Of a DNA stretch of 64,000 nt, positions 48,324 through 56,316 are shown in pieces; the first letter of the stretch is position 1, and every line of letters starts with the position of its first letter. Under the pieces are notes generated by a model that was given only the letters and a program-made list of their open reading frames with translations, was not told the origin of the DNA and searched no databases. The translations under genes and the position numbers were made by a program. The DNA comes from Metallosphaera cuprina Ar-4. Lineage in GTDB: Archaea; Thermoproteota; Thermoprotei_A; Sulfolobales; Sulfolobaceae. The stretch spans positions 1,257,160 to 1,321,159 of the forward strand of contig NC_015435.1 in the NCBI RefSeq assembly GCF_000204925.1. Direction: 5' to 3'.

Positions 48324-49088
48324 ATGAGTGTAGAGCTAGAGAAGAGGAGAGGGTACCTTTATCTTTCGTTTAACACTGGAGGAAAATATAACACTTTCAA
48401 TACCAGGTTCATGTTAGATATGCTTGACACGCTATCAGAGATTGAGAAAATAAGGGACCCTCATTTCCTGGTCATAAGGGGTAGCAATGGTAACTTTGGG
48501 GCTGGAGCAGACATTAGAGAACTATTGAAGGCATCTAACGATAAGGAGTACGCTAAGGTGTTTTTCGGACACATGAGGGATCTGTTCGTAAAGCTTATGT
48601 CCATAAACAAGGTAACTGTTGGTCTAGTTGAGGGAATAGCTTACGGTGCGTCTATGGAGCTCCTCCTTGTTCTAGACATAGTTATAGCTAAGAAGGGAAC
48701 AAAGTTTGCGGCGCCAGGAGGTAGACTGGGAGTCTTCCCTCCAGTTCTCGTATCGATAGGACCTTATTTGCTGGGCCCTAGGGCATCCAGGAAGCTAGCC
48801 ATGCTTGGAGAGGAGTTAGACACCTCTCTAGCAAAACAGGTTGGACTTTTAGATTATGAGGCGGAAGACCTGGACAAAGAGTTGTTAATCGTTCTGAACA
48901 GACTTAAGGTTATGTCTCCTTCTGCTCAAGTTAGGATGAGAAGGTTGATATTCTCGGAGATGATTTCCAGTCTAGATAAGGCTTTTGAGGAGGTAGCCAC
49001 TCAAGTTATATCGGACGAAGCTAGGGAAGGGATAAACTCCTTCTTCTCCAAATCTACCCCTTCATGGACCTCAATCAGTTTCTCTTAG
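48324..49088 (+). CDS. Enoyl-CoA hydratase/isomerase (crotonase) family protein
   Basis: 254 aa. The oxyanion-hole region FGAGADIRELL and GIAYGASMELLLVLDIVIA retain the first catalytic Glu (in SMEL). In the second site, where hydratases have PE, this protein has FAAPGGRLGVFPP, so the second Glu is absent. It is therefore probably not a standard hydratase. An isomerase or another crotonase activity is more likely. The C-terminus overlaps the convergent ABC permease gene by 18 bases. Confidence 0.82.
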   Translation: MSVELEKRRGYLYLSFNTGGKYNTFNTRFMLDMLDTLSEIEKIRDPHFLVIRGSNGNFGAGADIRELLKASNDKEYAKVFFGHMRDLFVKLMSINKVTVGLVEGIAYGASMELLLVLDIVIAKKGTKFAAPGGRLGVFPPVLVSIGPYLLGPRASRKLAMLGEELDTSLAKQVGLLDYEAEDLDKELLIVLNRLKVMSPSAQVRMRRLIFSEMISSLDKAFEEVATQVISDEAREGINSFFSKSTPSWTSISFS

Positions 49089-50066
49089 CTTCATTAACTT
49101 TCCACCAAAATATATGAAAGTAATAGTGAATATTATTATATATACTAGGTCAAAAGTCGAAGGTATGGTGTTGTAAACTGAGACGTCCCTTATTACGTTA
49201 TTGATTATAGAAAGGGGTTGATACTCGACTATGGGTCGCAGGGTGGGAGGAAACGAGCTCTCTGCGAAGAATGCGTTACTTAAGAACATTAAAGGGAAAA
49301 CCACTATGTTAGCTACAGTTTGAGCTACGAAGAGTTTATCCTTTGGGCTAAGACCGAAGATAACCGCCCCTAGTCCAGCAAACATTAGCGTAGCAAGCGC
49401 AAGGAATCCTATAAAGGAAAGGCTTATCAGAGGAAGGAAGCCGAAGGCTAAACCTAACGCCAATATTGGAACAGTAGAGATCAAAGTGATCACTATTTCA
49501 TATATGATGAAACTTATCACCCATTCGTAACTTTTGAGAGGGGAAGCCGCCAATCTGTCAACTAGTTTATCTCTATAATAACCGGCTCCAACTCCCGTAA
49601 CTCCGAATAAACCGTTTGAAAGGGCTATTACTCCAATCATTCCTGAAATAACGTAGTCATAATATGTGAAGCCTTGCCGCTCCACCGTTTGAAAGTTTAC
49701 CGTTTGACCGCCTGTGACGTAGCTTTGAATCAAGGCCTTAAGTGATGGGATGAGATAATCGTCCTGTTGGGGGTAATATAGGGTGAAAGTATCGTTGTTT
49801 ACAGAAACGTAAATGTAGTTATGAAGTAAGGCCTGTTTTTCATTAGAGCCTACTATCCCTGAGAAAAGAACGCTATGGTTTAGATATTCAGCAAGGCCAC
49901 TATCTCCATTAACGACAACCGTAACGTGTGGTTCGGCTGCAGCCCCAAAGCCGAAAGCGAAGATTATGGTAAGAAATAAGGGGAAAAATATTACAAAGAA
50001 TAAAGTAGTCTTGCTGCTCAGGTTATCCTTTATGATTGCCCAAGTCGTTATCAAAACGTTCCTCAC
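49071..50066 (-). CDS. ABC-2 type transporter permease
   Basis: 331 aa. One N-terminal helix (TTLFFVIFFPLFLTIIFAF), an extracytoplasmic loop of about 130 residues, then five helices in the C-terminal half (GVIALSNGLFGVTGVGAGYYRDK as the conserved ABC-2 segment). It pairs with the ATPase directly upstream, with a one-base overlap. Substrate unknown. The ABC-2 type suggests export of a drug, lipid or polysaccharide precursor. Confidence 0.88.
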   Translation of the reverse strand: MRNVLITTWAIIKDNLSSKTTLFFVIFFPLFLTIIFAFGFGAAAEPHVTVVVNGDSGLAEYLNHSVLFSGIVGSNEKQALLHNYIYVSVNNDTFTLYYPQQDDYLIPSLKALIQSYVTGGQTVNFQTVERQGFTYYDYVISGMIGVIALSNGLFGVTGVGAGYYRDKLVDRLAASPLKSYEWVISFIIYEIVITLISTVPILALGLAFGFLPLISLSFIGFLALATLMFAGLGAVIFGLSPKDKLFVAQTVANIVVFPLMFLSNAFFAESSFPPTLRPIVEYQPLSIINNVIRDVSVYNTIPSTFDLVYIIIFTITFIYFGGKLMKLRETD

Positions 50067-50791
50067 TAAGAATCACCCAGCGATTCCATTAGGGCCAGGT
50101 AGGCTTCTTCCAATGACTGTTTTCTAAATTCCTCCATGAGCTCTAAGGGAGTGGAAAGCCTAACTATTTTTCCATCGAATATCACGGCAACTCTGTCTGA
50201 AAGCTTTTGCGCTTCGTCCAAATAATGAGTGGTGAGAAGCACAGTTACACCTGCATCTCTCACGCGTTTTATTGTTTCCCAAACGCTCCTCCTAGATCTC
50301 GGATCCAGTCCCACCGTTGGTTCGTCCATGAATATTAGCCTCGGAGATCCAGCTAGCGAACAAGCTACTGCGACTCTCCTTTTATATCCTCCTGATATGT
50401 TCCTGAACTTGGTGTTCCTGAAATCAAGGAGATCTAAGCCCTTCATTATTTCCTCTATCTGAGACTTATCTCCTCCGTACAGTTTCACGAAGTATGATAT
50501 GTTTTCCTCGACCGTGAGATCTGAGAACCCTTGAAACTCCTGAGGGACGATTCCCACTCTTTCTCTCACTTTATCGCATTGCTCAGGAACGATGTATCCC
50601 ATGACCTCCACTTTTCCTCTGGTAGGTCTTATCATGCAAGTTAAGATCTTAACGGTAGTAGTTTTACCAGCTCCGTTGGGTCCCAGAAGAGAAAATATTT
50701 CACCGCTGTTTACCGAGAAAGTTATCCCTTTCAACGCCTCCTTATCTTTTCCATATATCTTCCATAGATTTTCAACGTTGACGATTCTCAT
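50066..50791 (-). CDS. ABC transporter ATP-binding protein (ABC-2 exporter)
   Basis: 241 aa. Walker A LLGPNGAGKTTTV, Q-loop in GIVPQEFQGF, signature NISGGYKRRVAVACSL, Walker B RLIFMDEPTVGLDP and the H-loop TTHYLDEAQ are intact. DrrA/CcmA-like ATPase for the permease that follows. It starts divergently from the FoxG-like gene, with about 120 bases between them. Confidence 0.92.
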   Translation of the reverse strand: MRIVNVENLWKIYGKDKEALKGITFSVNSGEIFSLLGPNGAGKTTTVKILTCMIRPTRGKVEVMGYIVPEQCDKVRERVGIVPQEFQGFSDLTVEENISYFVKLYGGDKSQIEEIMKGLDLLDFRNTKFRNISGGYKRRVAVACSLAGSPRLIFMDEPTVGLDPRSRRSVWETIKRVRDAGVTVLLTTHYLDEAQKLSDRVAVIFDGKIVRLSTPLELMEEFRKQSLEEAYLALMESLGDS

Positions 50792-50913
50792 AAACCTTAT
50801 TATGAAGGAAGGGAATATAATTAATTTATCGTAAATCCGTTATTACTCTGATATCCAAAACGTTATTTAAAAATTGATCCCAATTTTAGTGAGAAGTTTA
50901 AATAACCTTTTAC

Positions 50914-52854
50914 ATGATAAAAGTTATGGATTACCTCTTTGTGTTCCTAACGATAGCAGCGTTGATGTCGGCTTTTTCCATTTATCTCATTTATTTAGTT
51001 AAGAAAGGAACAGACGGTATAGGATTCCTACTAGTTCTCTACTTAAGCGGAAGTATGGTAGTTATGTTCGCATCTCTATCCATCTTTTTCTCTACCCCTA
51101 ATCCAACTACAGAGGCTATTGCTCTTTCGCTCAACTCAGCCTACATGATATTTGGATTAATTCCAATTCTATTCAAAATGAATAAGAAAATAAACGTGAG
51201 GAAATGGTACACCGTCCTCATTTTCTCAGTTACTATGGCCATTTCTGAGGCTTTGATGGGGGAAACGTTTTACTCGATTTTATCAAAGCAGCTAGGAAAC
51301 CCACTTTTAGGCGTTCAGAATTATTGGTATTTTGGCGTAATGATCTCAGAGATGACCTTCACACTTATCTACTCCATCTTTAAAGGGTTGGATAAGAACC
51401 TGAGAAACTTCTTACTAGTATCTCTACCAGTAATGGGTATCTCTCCCGTTATCTTAGCAGACGATGAGGCATTCGTAACCACCACTATTTGGCTTAACGC
51501 AAGTCTAATGATAGTAGCTACAATATTGATCTATGAGTCCCTATATAGAGACAGATTGAAGAAAACGCAAGATACGATGACCTCCCTGGAGTTAATGTTG
51601 GTGTTCACGCTCATGATGGGAGGAGTCTTCTTCTATTATGTAACTGGTAGTTGGTACTTATTTGACTTCTCAATGTTAGCTGGTATGACGTGGTTCATTT
51701 ACAGGGCGATCGAGGGGCCCAGCAAAATTAAGGGAAACTATCTAAGAGATGGTAAGTGGACTTTCACGTTCATTCTTGTAACCTTTATCATGGAGTGGTT
51801 CATGGGAGGGGTCTTAGATTTCGTGACTGGGACTTTCTCTCCTGGACTACAAGGATTTCTCTCATCTCTACCCTTAGGTTTCGTTAATCCTGCCTCCGCA
51901 TACGGACTAGGAGCTCTATTTGATTTCCTCTCGATATTCGGATCGGTTACAGGATCGACTTGGTTCTTGCTCATGATGGGAACTGAAATGGGTATGTTAG
52001 CGGTCTTCAGGATAGGTCAGCTGAAGCTTAAGGAGAACAAGATAAGGATGTTACTCATGATATCCGCCTACGCAATTTACACCATATATCTGCCATCTTT
52101 CTCCCCTTTGGCTCCTAAATTGCCATACGTGCCATACATGTGGAGCATGGGATTAGGAACGTTAGGCCCAGTATCATCGCAATATCTTATCACTGGTATA
52201 ATAGGAACTTACGTTGTAAGCGCAATACTCTCCTTCCTTTTCGGATCAAGGCAGATATGCTCTGTCACATGTACAGCTCCAATGATGTATCAGGGCACCT
52301 TTTATGACTCCCTAAAGACATTTAACAGGAACTCCAAGTTGGGTAGAAAGACTCTTACGAGCAAGATAAGACCTTGGTATAAGGTTATAGCTTTGTCCGT
52401 CTGGATCTCTCTGCTAACGTTTGCGGTGTTGTCTTTCTTAGATCAAGATGGAATATTAAATGTTCAAATATTCGGGAACGACCCAACTACCTTTCTCTAC
52501 GCATTTTACTTCAACTTCCTTTGGTACGTAGTGTTCATCTCGATACCGTTTATGGGCTCCTACGCTTGCGTCACTCAGGGTTGGTGCTCTTGGGGGAGTT
52601 TCAATCAGCTCTTCGGCGGATTAGGACTTTTTAAGTTAAAGGTGAGAGATCCTAGTGTTTGTGTGAAATGCGAAAGCAAGGAGTGTGTAAATGCCTGTCC
52701 GGTGGGTAATACAGACCTACCTGGAAACTTCATTAAGAGAGGAGAGTTCAAGTCAATGAGATGCGTAGGAATTGGAGACTGTGCGGAGGCCTGTCCTTAC
52801 GGCAACATCACGTTCTACGACGTAAGGTCATGGTTAAAAGGAAAACTAAAATAA
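50914..52854 (+). CDS. Polytopic membrane protein with C-terminal ferredoxin-type clusters (FoxG-like)
   Basis: 646 aa. About 12 hydrophobic helices span residues 1-560. A cytoplasmic-type segment RQICSVTCTAPMMY and a NapH/CcoG-like YACVTQGWCSWGSFNQLFGG follow. Two 4Fe-4S motifs are at the C-terminus (CVKCESKECVNACPVGN and CVGIGDCAEACPYGN). The layout resembles the iron-sulphur membrane protein encoded in Sulfolobales fox (iron-oxidation) clusters. It lies directly before a haem-copper oxidase subunit I gene, so it may pass electrons between quinone or an iron-sulphur donor and the oxidase. Confidence 0.68.
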   Translation: MIKVMDYLFVFLTIAALMSAFSIYLIYLVKKGTDGIGFLLVLYLSGSMVVMFASLSIFFSTPNPTTEAIALSLNSAYMIFGLIPILFKMNKKINVRKWYTVLIFSVTMAISEALMGETFYSILSKQLGNPLLGVQNYWYFGVMISEMTFTLIYSIFKGLDKNLRNFLLVSLPVMGISPVILADDEAFVTTTIWLNASLMIVATILIYESLYRDRLKKTQDTMTSLELMLVFTLMMGGVFFYYVTGSWYLFDFSMLAGMTWFIYRAIEGPSKIKGNYLRDGKWTFTFILVTFIMEWFMGGVLDFVTGTFSPGLQGFLSSLPLGFVNPASAYGLGALFDFLSIFGSVTGSTWFLLMMGTEMGMLAVFRIGQLKLKENKIRMLLMISAYAIYTIYLPSFSPLAPKLPYVPYMWSMGLGTLGPVSSQYLITGIIGTYVVSAILSFLFGSRQICSVTCTAPMMYQGTFYDSLKTFNRNSKLGRKTLTSKIRPWYKVIALSVWISLLTFAVLSFLDQDGILNVQIFGNDPTTFLYAFYFNFLWYVVFISIPFMGSYACVTQGWCSWGSFNQLFGGLGLFKLKVRDPSVCVKCESKECVNACPVGNTDLPGNFIKRGEFKSMRCVGIGDCAEACPYGNITFYDVRSWLKGKLK

Positions 52855-52978
52855 ATTATTTATTTAATAATCATAGTACTTTTAGTTAACTTCAATTATT
52901 TCTGGCTATAGTTTATGGACTAATTTTAACTTTTATAAAACAAACGTATATATCACCAAAGCACTGTTAAAGAGTGAT

Positions 52979-54643
52979 ATGAGTACTCCTATAAGTGGGT
53001 TGGTAAACTTCGTTAAACAGGTCTTCCAACTAGATAAGGACTGGTTATCTAGGATAACTATGGCTATGATTGTGTTAAGCCTTATTTGGGGCATTCTTGG
53101 TATCATAGACGCCCTAATGGCTAGGATACAAGAGGCAGTCTGGGCCACTTCCAGTAATTTTATATTGACTTCTCAGGAGTATTACGGTTCTATAACTCTT
53201 CATGGAGTTAGGGACCTTTTTGGATTCGCAGTCCAGCTTGAAATAGCTATATTCGCTTTTATCTCGCTTAGAATGTTGAAAATTCAACCAAGGTTAAAAT
53301 GGTTTATGAACTTAGCTTTTATCATCTTTAACATCTCCTTCATGTTGTTAGAAGGGCCTATAGTACTTTACCCTACGTTTAACGACAACTACTTCTCTGC
53401 CGGCTCCTGGTATTATCTCGCGCCTCTAGGGTTGCCCAACTACTCTCAGTACGTGTTGAGTCCTTTGTGGTACGTTGGTATGGAGCTACTAGACATTGGC
53501 ACTTACATGTTCGTAATATGGTTAATCTATCATTTCTATTTAGCCTCTAGGTCGACTAAGGAGAAGTTGCCTATTTTTGCAGTGTTTGCACTAATGACGT
53601 CGTTAATGATAGCTATAGGTTGGAGCGGTGAGGCGGCCGCTAACACATGGGACCTATTGGCTATAGCTGGTGTCACTGGAATGAACGTAATAGCTAATCA
53701 AATCGCTTTTTGGATACTTGGACACTCGATAGTGTACATAGTCTGGATGCCTGCAATTGCCTCCATGTATTACCTCATCCCGTTGTTGGCTAACAAACCG
53801 CTTTACAGCGATAAGATGGCAAGGATAGCTGCGCTAATGTATCTGATTTTCTCTAATAACGTCCCCATTCACCACCTTTACATGGTTAACTTCCCTGTAT
53901 CAGTAAAGGTTATGCAAGAGGTGCTTACTTACGCCGTAGTAGTCCCATCTATGCTAACTTTCTTCAACTTGTGGGCAACAGTTAAAGGGGCATCAGTTAA
54001 GGTTAACCTCATCTCTTTGTGGATTTCAATAAGCTTCGCGGGAGCTATAGCTGCAGGAGTAACAGGGATCTCTAACGCGGATATTTCCTTCAACTCCATT
54101 ATACACAACACGATGTGGGTTCCCGGGCATTTCCACGCAATGATATTCTTCTCCATTGTTCCTGCAGGTTTCGCTACACTCTATTATATGGTGCCAATGC
54201 TTACTGGTAGGATGTGGTATTCAACTAAGTTAGGATGGTTGCACATGGTTGGATACATGATAGGAACAGCGATGATAGTATATGGATTTGACAATTTGGG
54301 TTTGGCAGGATTAACTAGAAGAGCGGAGATATTTCCCAACACTCCCGTATACGTGTCCTCAGAAATAATATCGGCAGTAGGCGCCTTCATAGCCGACGCT
54401 GCTACATTAGTCTGGCTGGGAAATCTAGTGCTGACTCTTCTTAAGGGCAGGACAGCTAATCTTGAGGGTTTGTCAATAGGTGAGACCATAAGTACAGTAG
54501 CACTCCAGTTGAACGCTCCGGAGCTAAATACAAGCGGTTTGAATAAATTCCCAAGTTATTTTGTAAGCATTTCTAGGGCAATGAAGTCTGAGATTCCAAA
54601 AATTAGGACTTTCCTAGGTAGGAAAAAAGGCAACTTGAGTTGA
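52979..54643 (+). CDS. Haem-copper oxidase subunit I (FoxA/DoxB-like)
   Basis: 554 aa, about 12-14 helices. All haem/copper ligands are present: His75 ([10 protein letters not shown]), His249 with Tyr253 (GHSIVY, CuB and cross-linked Tyr), His298-His299 (VPIHHLY), and His384/His386 (VPGHFHAM). The GHPEVY motif is altered to GHSIVY, so the D-channel-end Glu of A-type oxidases is missing, as in other archaeal types. No subunit II (CuA) gene is adjacent. It probably reduces O2 at the membrane, perhaps during iron or sulphur oxidation. TATA-like boxes lie at 52932 and 52946. Confidence 0.85.
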   Translation: MSTPISGLVNFVKQVFQLDKDWLSRITMAMIVLSLIWGILGIIDALMARIQEAVWATSSNFILTSQEYYGSITLHGVRDLFGFAVQLEIAIFAFISLRMLKIQPRLKWFMNLAFIIFNISFMLLEGPIVLYPTFNDNYFSAGSWYYLAPLGLPNYSQYVLSPLWYVGMELLDIGTYMFVIWLIYHFYLASRSTKEKLPIFAVFALMTSLMIAIGWSGEAAANTWDLLAIAGVTGMNVIANQIAFWILGHSIVYIVWMPAIASMYYLIPLLANKPLYSDKMARIAALMYLIFSNNVPIHHLYMVNFPVSVKVMQEVLTYAVVVPSMLTFFNLWATVKGASVKVNLISLWISISFAGAIAAGVTGISNADISFNSIIHNTMWVPGHFHAMIFFSIVPAGFATLYYMVPMLTGRMWYSTKLGWLHMVGYMIGTAMIVYGFDNLGLAGLTRRAEIFPNTPVYVSSEIISAVGAFIADAATLVWLGNLVLTLLKGRTANLEGLSIGETISTVALQLNAPELNTSGLNKFPSYFVSISRAMKSEIPKIRTFLGRKKGNLS

Positions 54644-54645
54644 AA

Positions 54646-54885
54646 TTAAGATACCTGTTTTTTAGAACTAATTTCTTTCAACATCTCCTCTATTTCTGGA
54701 AACCTTTTCAATTGATAACGTGATAGTTTCAATTCACCGTCTACGTAGACGTCGAATATTCCGTTCTTACCTTGCTCGAGTTCTACTTTTACGTCGTCAA
54801 AATATGATAGTATCTCTCTAGCGGCCTCTAAGGCCCTGTCTAAGTATCCGCATGGCCTGCAATACACGATTTTAACTTCGTGCAT
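54646..54885 (-). CDS. SelW/Rdx-family thioredoxin-like protein
   Basis: 79 aa. VKIVYCRPCGYLDRALEAAREI gives the CxxC redox motif of the SelT/SelW/SelH (Rdx) fold, followed by GIFDVYVDGEL and a C-terminal helix. It may act in thiol redox reactions. Convergent with the oxidase gene, with a two-base gap. Confidence 0.8.
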   Translation of the reverse strand: MHEVKIVYCRPCGYLDRALEAAREILSYFDDVKVELEQGKNGIFDVYVDGELKLSRYQLKRFPEIEEMLKEISSKKQVS

Positions 54886-55208
54886 ATATCGATTACTTTT
54901 TTATTAGTTAAATAGTTAAGTATTAACGCAAAGGTAAGATTAAGCTAATAATGAATTTATGCCCTCTTTTCCTATTGTTATTAAAACGTTGCCTCTCGAA
55001 GCTTTTGGCTTCACCTCGAGCGTTCAGAAGTTGTTTCACTATGATCTTCAAAATAAAGACTAAAGAAATCAGCTCAAGCCCTCATCTAGAGTTACAGGTT
55101 CTTACTGTTAACGCTCTATCTCAGGGCTTAATGCACATTCAGGCTCACTCAATTTTCTAAATTTATAAATAAATCCTCTTATAAGCTAGTCGTTCTAAAA
55201 CCAAGACC
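54886..55208. other. 323-base intergenic region, no gene seen
   Basis: Low-complexity A/T-rich DNA. A small hairpin (GAAGC, TTTTG loop, GCTTC) lies near 55001-55015. Promoter-like TTTATAAA (about 55163-55170) and cttataagc (about 55180-55188) precede the radical SAM gene at 55209. One 69-codon frame exists, but its composition is unlike a protein. Confidence 0.5.
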
Positions 55209-56264
55209 ATGTTATGGCTCATATTTACATCTGGTAAGTGTAATCTCACCTGTGATTACTGTGGTGGTTCGTTCGATAGGACTACAGTGCCTTGGGAAGT
55301 GAAATATGATATCGAAAAGCTGAAAGGACTGATCTCAAGAGATCGCGATCCCACAGTCATATTTTATGGGGGCGAGCCTCTATCAAATCCCCTTTTCATA
55401 GAAAGGTTTATGGACGACATCCCAGCTAATAGGTATGGGATCCAGACAAACGGTACAATGATAAAGCTTCTCCCTGAGAGATATTGGCGAAGGATGGACG
55501 TTGCGCTCCTATCAATCGATGGGAGAAAGGAAGTTACAGATAAGCATAGAGGGAGGGGAATACACGATAGAGTAGTGAAGAACGCCAGTTACCTGAAGTC
55601 GTTAGGCGTAGAGACGATAGCTAGGATGACCGTGACTGAGGATTCTGACATATTCAGTGAGGTTACATATCTACTAAATACAGGAGCTTTTGATAAAATA
55701 CATTGGCAATTAAACGTGATATGGAGCGAAAGATGGAACGTTAAGCAGTGGGCTGAAAAGAGTTATCTACCAGGGATAAAGTCACTCGTAAGACTGTTTG
55801 AGGAGGGCCTCACTCAAGGGAAAATAATAAAAATAATACCAATTTTGGGAGTGATCAGTGCCCATTATTTCGGAGGGTATAGAGGATCACCATGCGGTGC
55901 AGGATACAACTCAGTTTCAGTTACTACGGACGGAAGAGTGTTGTCATGTCCAATAGCAGTTAGAGAGAAGTGGGCAGAACTAGGTAGGGTAGACTCTGGC
56001 TTCAGACTTATCGAAGATCCCCTCCCGCAGGAATGTAGGGGATGTGAGTTCAACAGAGTTTGTGGAGGGAGATGTCTTTACGCCTCGCAAGAAAAGTATT
56101 GGGGAGACGAAGGCTTTAAGGTGGTAGACGAGATAAATAAGGAGTATTTAAGGAACGTATTATCTATTATACCTACTGTAGATCATCTTATAGAATCAGG
56201 AAAAATATCAAAAAGTGACATATATTACGATCCAACCAAAGACTCCACAGAGGTAATTCCATAA
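55209..56264 (+). CDS. Radical SAM enzyme, AF1577-like peptide-modifying type
   Basis: 351 aa. N-terminal radical SAM cluster CNLTCDYC, then [10 protein letters not shown] and IQTNGT. The C-terminal SPASM/twitch-like region has Cys in [23 protein letters not shown], and [14 protein letters not shown]. This arrangement matches the archaeal family annotated as putative peptide-modifying radical SAM enzymes (AF1577 type). A precursor peptide gene is not visible in the flanking 300 bases. The candidate RRE partner is the unlinked PqqD-like protein at 485-838. Confidence 0.8.
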   Translation: MLWLIFTSGKCNLTCDYCGGSFDRTTVPWEVKYDIEKLKGLISRDRDPTVIFYGGEPLSNPLFIERFMDDIPANRYGIQTNGTMIKLLPERYWRRMDVALLSIDGRKEVTDKHRGRGIHDRVVKNASYLKSLGVETIARMTVTEDSDIFSEVTYLLNTGAFDKIHWQLNVIWSERWNVKQWAEKSYLPGIKSLVRLFEEGLTQGKIIKIIPILGVISAHYFGGYRGSPCGAGYNSVSVTTDGRVLSCPIAVREKWAELGRVDSGFRLIEDPLPQECRGCEFNRVCGGRCLYASQEKYWGDEGFKVVDEINKEYLRNVLSIIPTVDHLIESGKISKSDIYYDPTKDSTEVIP

Positions 56265-56316
56265 CCCGTAAGGGGAGACCCGCAAAGTAATAAAGGACGT
56301 TTATCCTATAATCTTT

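Noticed and set aside
54951-55160. A 69-codon open frame in the gap before the radical SAM gene
   Set aside because: Its composition is unlike a protein, it has no ribosome-binding site or promoter at suitable spacing, and it resembles no precursor peptide.
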